NCBI GenBank assembly: GCA_021815285.1
Contig: JAKAHE010000130.1
Coordinates: 1-5,938, forward strand
Source: Nitrospirota bacterium
Lineage (GTDB): Bacteria; Nitrospirota; JACRHJ01
Direction of reading: 5' to 3'
DNA length: 5,938 bases
A program made the translations under genes and the position numbers. This document shows positions 4,806 to 5,938 of the stretch, piece after piece. The notes beneath the pieces are model-generated. The model saw only the letters and a program-made list of their open reading frames with translations, was not told where the DNA came from and did not search any database. How positions within the stretch are numbered: the stretch's first letter is position 1; every line of letters starts with the position of its first letter.

Positions 4806-5558
4806 ATGAAAAAACCGGCATTTCTCTGTGCGGCCATGGCATTGTTTTTGAGCCTCTCTCTTTACGCAGCCCCCTTCGCCAGGGCGGCCCAGCCGAAGGT
4901 GGTAATAAATCCCATGAACTTCGACTTCGGGACTATCGACGAAGGCACCAAGGCCAAGGCGACTTTTACAATAAAAAACGACGGCGACGCGCCCCTCGTC
5001 ATCTACGACGTAAGGCCGACCTGCGGCTGCACCATAGCGAGCCTGAAAACAAAGACCATAGCCCCGGGCAAGAGCGAACAGCTCGAGGCAGTATATAATT
5101 CCATGAACGCAAGCGGCGAGGTCCGCAAGTTCATAACCGTCTCGACGAACGACGTCAAGACCGGAAACGGCGTCCTGACCCTCACGCTTTCCGCAAACGT
5201 AAAGGCGAAGCCGGCCCCGGACATCGCCCTTTCCATATACATGCTCGCCAACGTCCAGATCCCCTCCGGCGGCAGCATCAGGAGGACTGTTACGGTTTCC
5301 AATCCCGGCCAGCTCGACCTGACAATCAACCAGATAACCGCCTCCCAGGGAATGCTGGCAAAGATGGGTGACATCACGGTGGGATACGGCAAGACCGTCA
5401 ACACCTCCCTGAAGCTCAAGCCAGGCCAGTCGGAGAAAATAGACGTCACGATAAGTCCGAAGGTAAAAAAGGGCAATTATCAGGAGGTGCTGATTATCCG
5501 GTCCAATTCCACGAGAAATCCCATAAGGGACTTTATCGTGCAGGGAGTAGTGCAGTAA
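4806..5558 (+). CDS. Exported DUF1573 domain protein with CGC motif
   Basis: This 250-residue protein has a signal peptide at 1-27 (MKKPAFLCAAMALFLSLSLYAAP, cleavage after Ala-Arg-Ala). Residues about 31-130 form the DUF1573 domain, an Ig-like beta-sandwich of the kind also seen in ASPM/SPD-2/Hydin proteins: FDFGTIDEG, FTIKNDGDAPLVI, then PTCGCT with Cys73 and Cys75, followed by IAPGKSEQLEAVYNS. Residues about 138-250 repeat the fold (RTVTVSNPGQLDLTI, LKPGQSEKIDVTISP) without the cysteines. DUF1573 has no established biochemical role that I can state. The paired cysteines in an exported protein suggest disulfide or metal chemistry (inference). AGGAGG at 4792-4797, eight bases before the ATG, gives a firm start. 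The permease gene follows after 21 bases, so the two are probably co-transcribed from the sigma-54 promoter at 4722. Confidence 0.95.
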   Translation: MKKPAFLCAAMALFLSLSLYAAPFARAAQPKVVINPMNFDFGTIDEGTKAKATFTIKNDGDAPLVIYDVRPTCGCTIASLKTKTIAPGKSEQLEAVYNSMNASGEVRKFITVSTNDVKTGNGVLTLTLSANVKAKPAPDIALSIYMLANVQIPSGGSIRRTVTVSNPGQLDLTINQITASQGMLAKMGDITVGYGKTVNTSLKLKPGQSEKIDVTISPKVKKGNYQEVLIIRSNSTRNPIRDFIVQGVVQ

Positions 5559-5579
5559 CTTAAGGGGGACGGAAGCGAC

Positions 5580-5938
5580 ATGAACAGCGCCATCCTCGAA
5601 GTCCTCGGGGTCGTATGGGACGGTCTTTTGAGGATGGGGCCGTATGCCCTTGCCGGGGTAGCGGTTTCCGCTCTCATCAAGACCTGGAAGCTCGACAGAA
5701 GACTATGGGTAATCCTTAACCGGGGAGGCGGCTGGGTGATATTCCTCGCCGCCGCCGCCGGCGTATTCTCTCCACTGTGTTCCTGCGGTATTCTACCCAT
5801 CGCCATAACGCTTCTTGAGGCCGGCTCGCCGCTCGGCCCCGCGATGGCGCTTCTTATTTCCGCGCCGATTGTAGACCCGGCCTCTATAATGGTAAGTTAT
5901 TCCGCGCTCGGAATTCCCTTGACAATCGCCAAGATAAC
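5580..5938 (+). CDS. CSCG-motif permease (DUF318/ArsP-like), N-terminal part
   Basis: The frame starts at ATG 5580 and runs off the window after 119 codons. Residues about 8-33 and 52-66 are hydrophobic membrane segments. They are followed by FSPLCSCGILPIAITLLEAG with Cys67 and Cys69, then GPAMALLISAPIVDPASIMVSYSALG. The 'SP-CSCG--P' motif followed by 'A--LL-SAP---P' is typical of the predicted permease family DUF318 (ArsP_1, COG0701). Some members of that family export organoarsenicals; the substrate of most is unknown. This copy cannot be assigned a substrate. GGGGG (5564-5568) and GGAAG (5571-5575) precede the start, the latter by four bases. The gene lies 21 bases after the DUF1573 gene, so both are likely under sigma-54 control. 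Both carry a Cys-x-Cys pair facing or near the envelope, which hints at shared thiol or metal(loid) chemistry (inference). Confidence 0.9.
   Translation, partial: MNSAILEVLGVVWDGLLRMGPYALAGVAVSALIKTWKLDRRLWVILNRGGGWVIFLAAAAGVFSPLCSCGILPIAITLLEAGSPLGPAMALLISAPIVDPASIMVSYSALGIPLTIAKI

Noticed and set aside
5749..5762. Run of GCC triplets in the permease gene
   Set aside because: It encodes Ala-Ala-Ala-Ala in a membrane segment, which is ordinary in GC-rich coding DNA and not a separate repeat element.

Overview
The window (5,938 bases) looks like an ordinary chromosomal stretch from a Gram-negative-type bacterium that uses sigma-54. Evidence for this is an NtrC-type activator, two good sigma-54 (-24/-12) promoters, and three proteins with Sec-type signal peptides (HEAT, TPR and DUF1573 types). 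The coding style, with frequent ATA isoleucine and AGG arginine codons in GC-moderate DNA, would fit an uncultivated Deltaproteobacteria/Desulfobacterota or Nitrospirota lineage. That is an impression, not a proof. There are no transposases, tRNAs, rRNAs or CRISPR arrays.

Layout, left to right. Bases 1-108 are the 3' end of a sensor histidine kinase, followed after 18 bases by its likely partner, a sigma-54-dependent response regulator (127-1500). Then comes a 300-base gap with no large gene that is nevertheless full: an inverted repeat (1505-1543), a near-consensus sigma-54 promoter (1569-1584), a 20-codon gene with a very strong Shine-Dalgarno (1625-1687), a small hairpin, and a strong intrinsic terminator (1723-1762). 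This is a self-contained transcription unit of about 170 nt encoding a 20-residue peptide that ends in His-Pro-Cys. A secreted HEAT-repeat protein follows (1808-3070). Facing it is a secreted TPR protein on the minus strand (3134-4678). The two genes converge on a hairpin at 3097-3124.

Divergent from the TPR gene is a second sigma-54 promoter (4722-4737). It drives an exported DUF1573 protein with a Cys-Gly-Cys motif (4806-5558) and, 21 bases later, the start of a CSCG-motif membrane permease (5580 to the window edge).

How the parts may work together (inference): the two-component pair is the natural candidate to activate both sigma-54 promoters. A 13-base sequence matching at 11 positions (TTCGGG-n-AT-n-GAA) lies upstream of each, and the two copies sit 11 bases apart, about one helical turn, relative to their -12 elements. 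At the second site this sequence falls in the spacer of a sigma-70-like promoter for the opposing TPR gene, so one binding event could switch on DUF1573/permease and switch off the TPR gene. The short peptide is the most unusual item. Its Lys-rich N-terminus with a Tyr-x-x-Pro-x-Val motif and its Gly-Ser-Ser-Ser...Cys C-terminus resemble a leader and core of a modified peptide, but no modifying enzyme is visible in this window.
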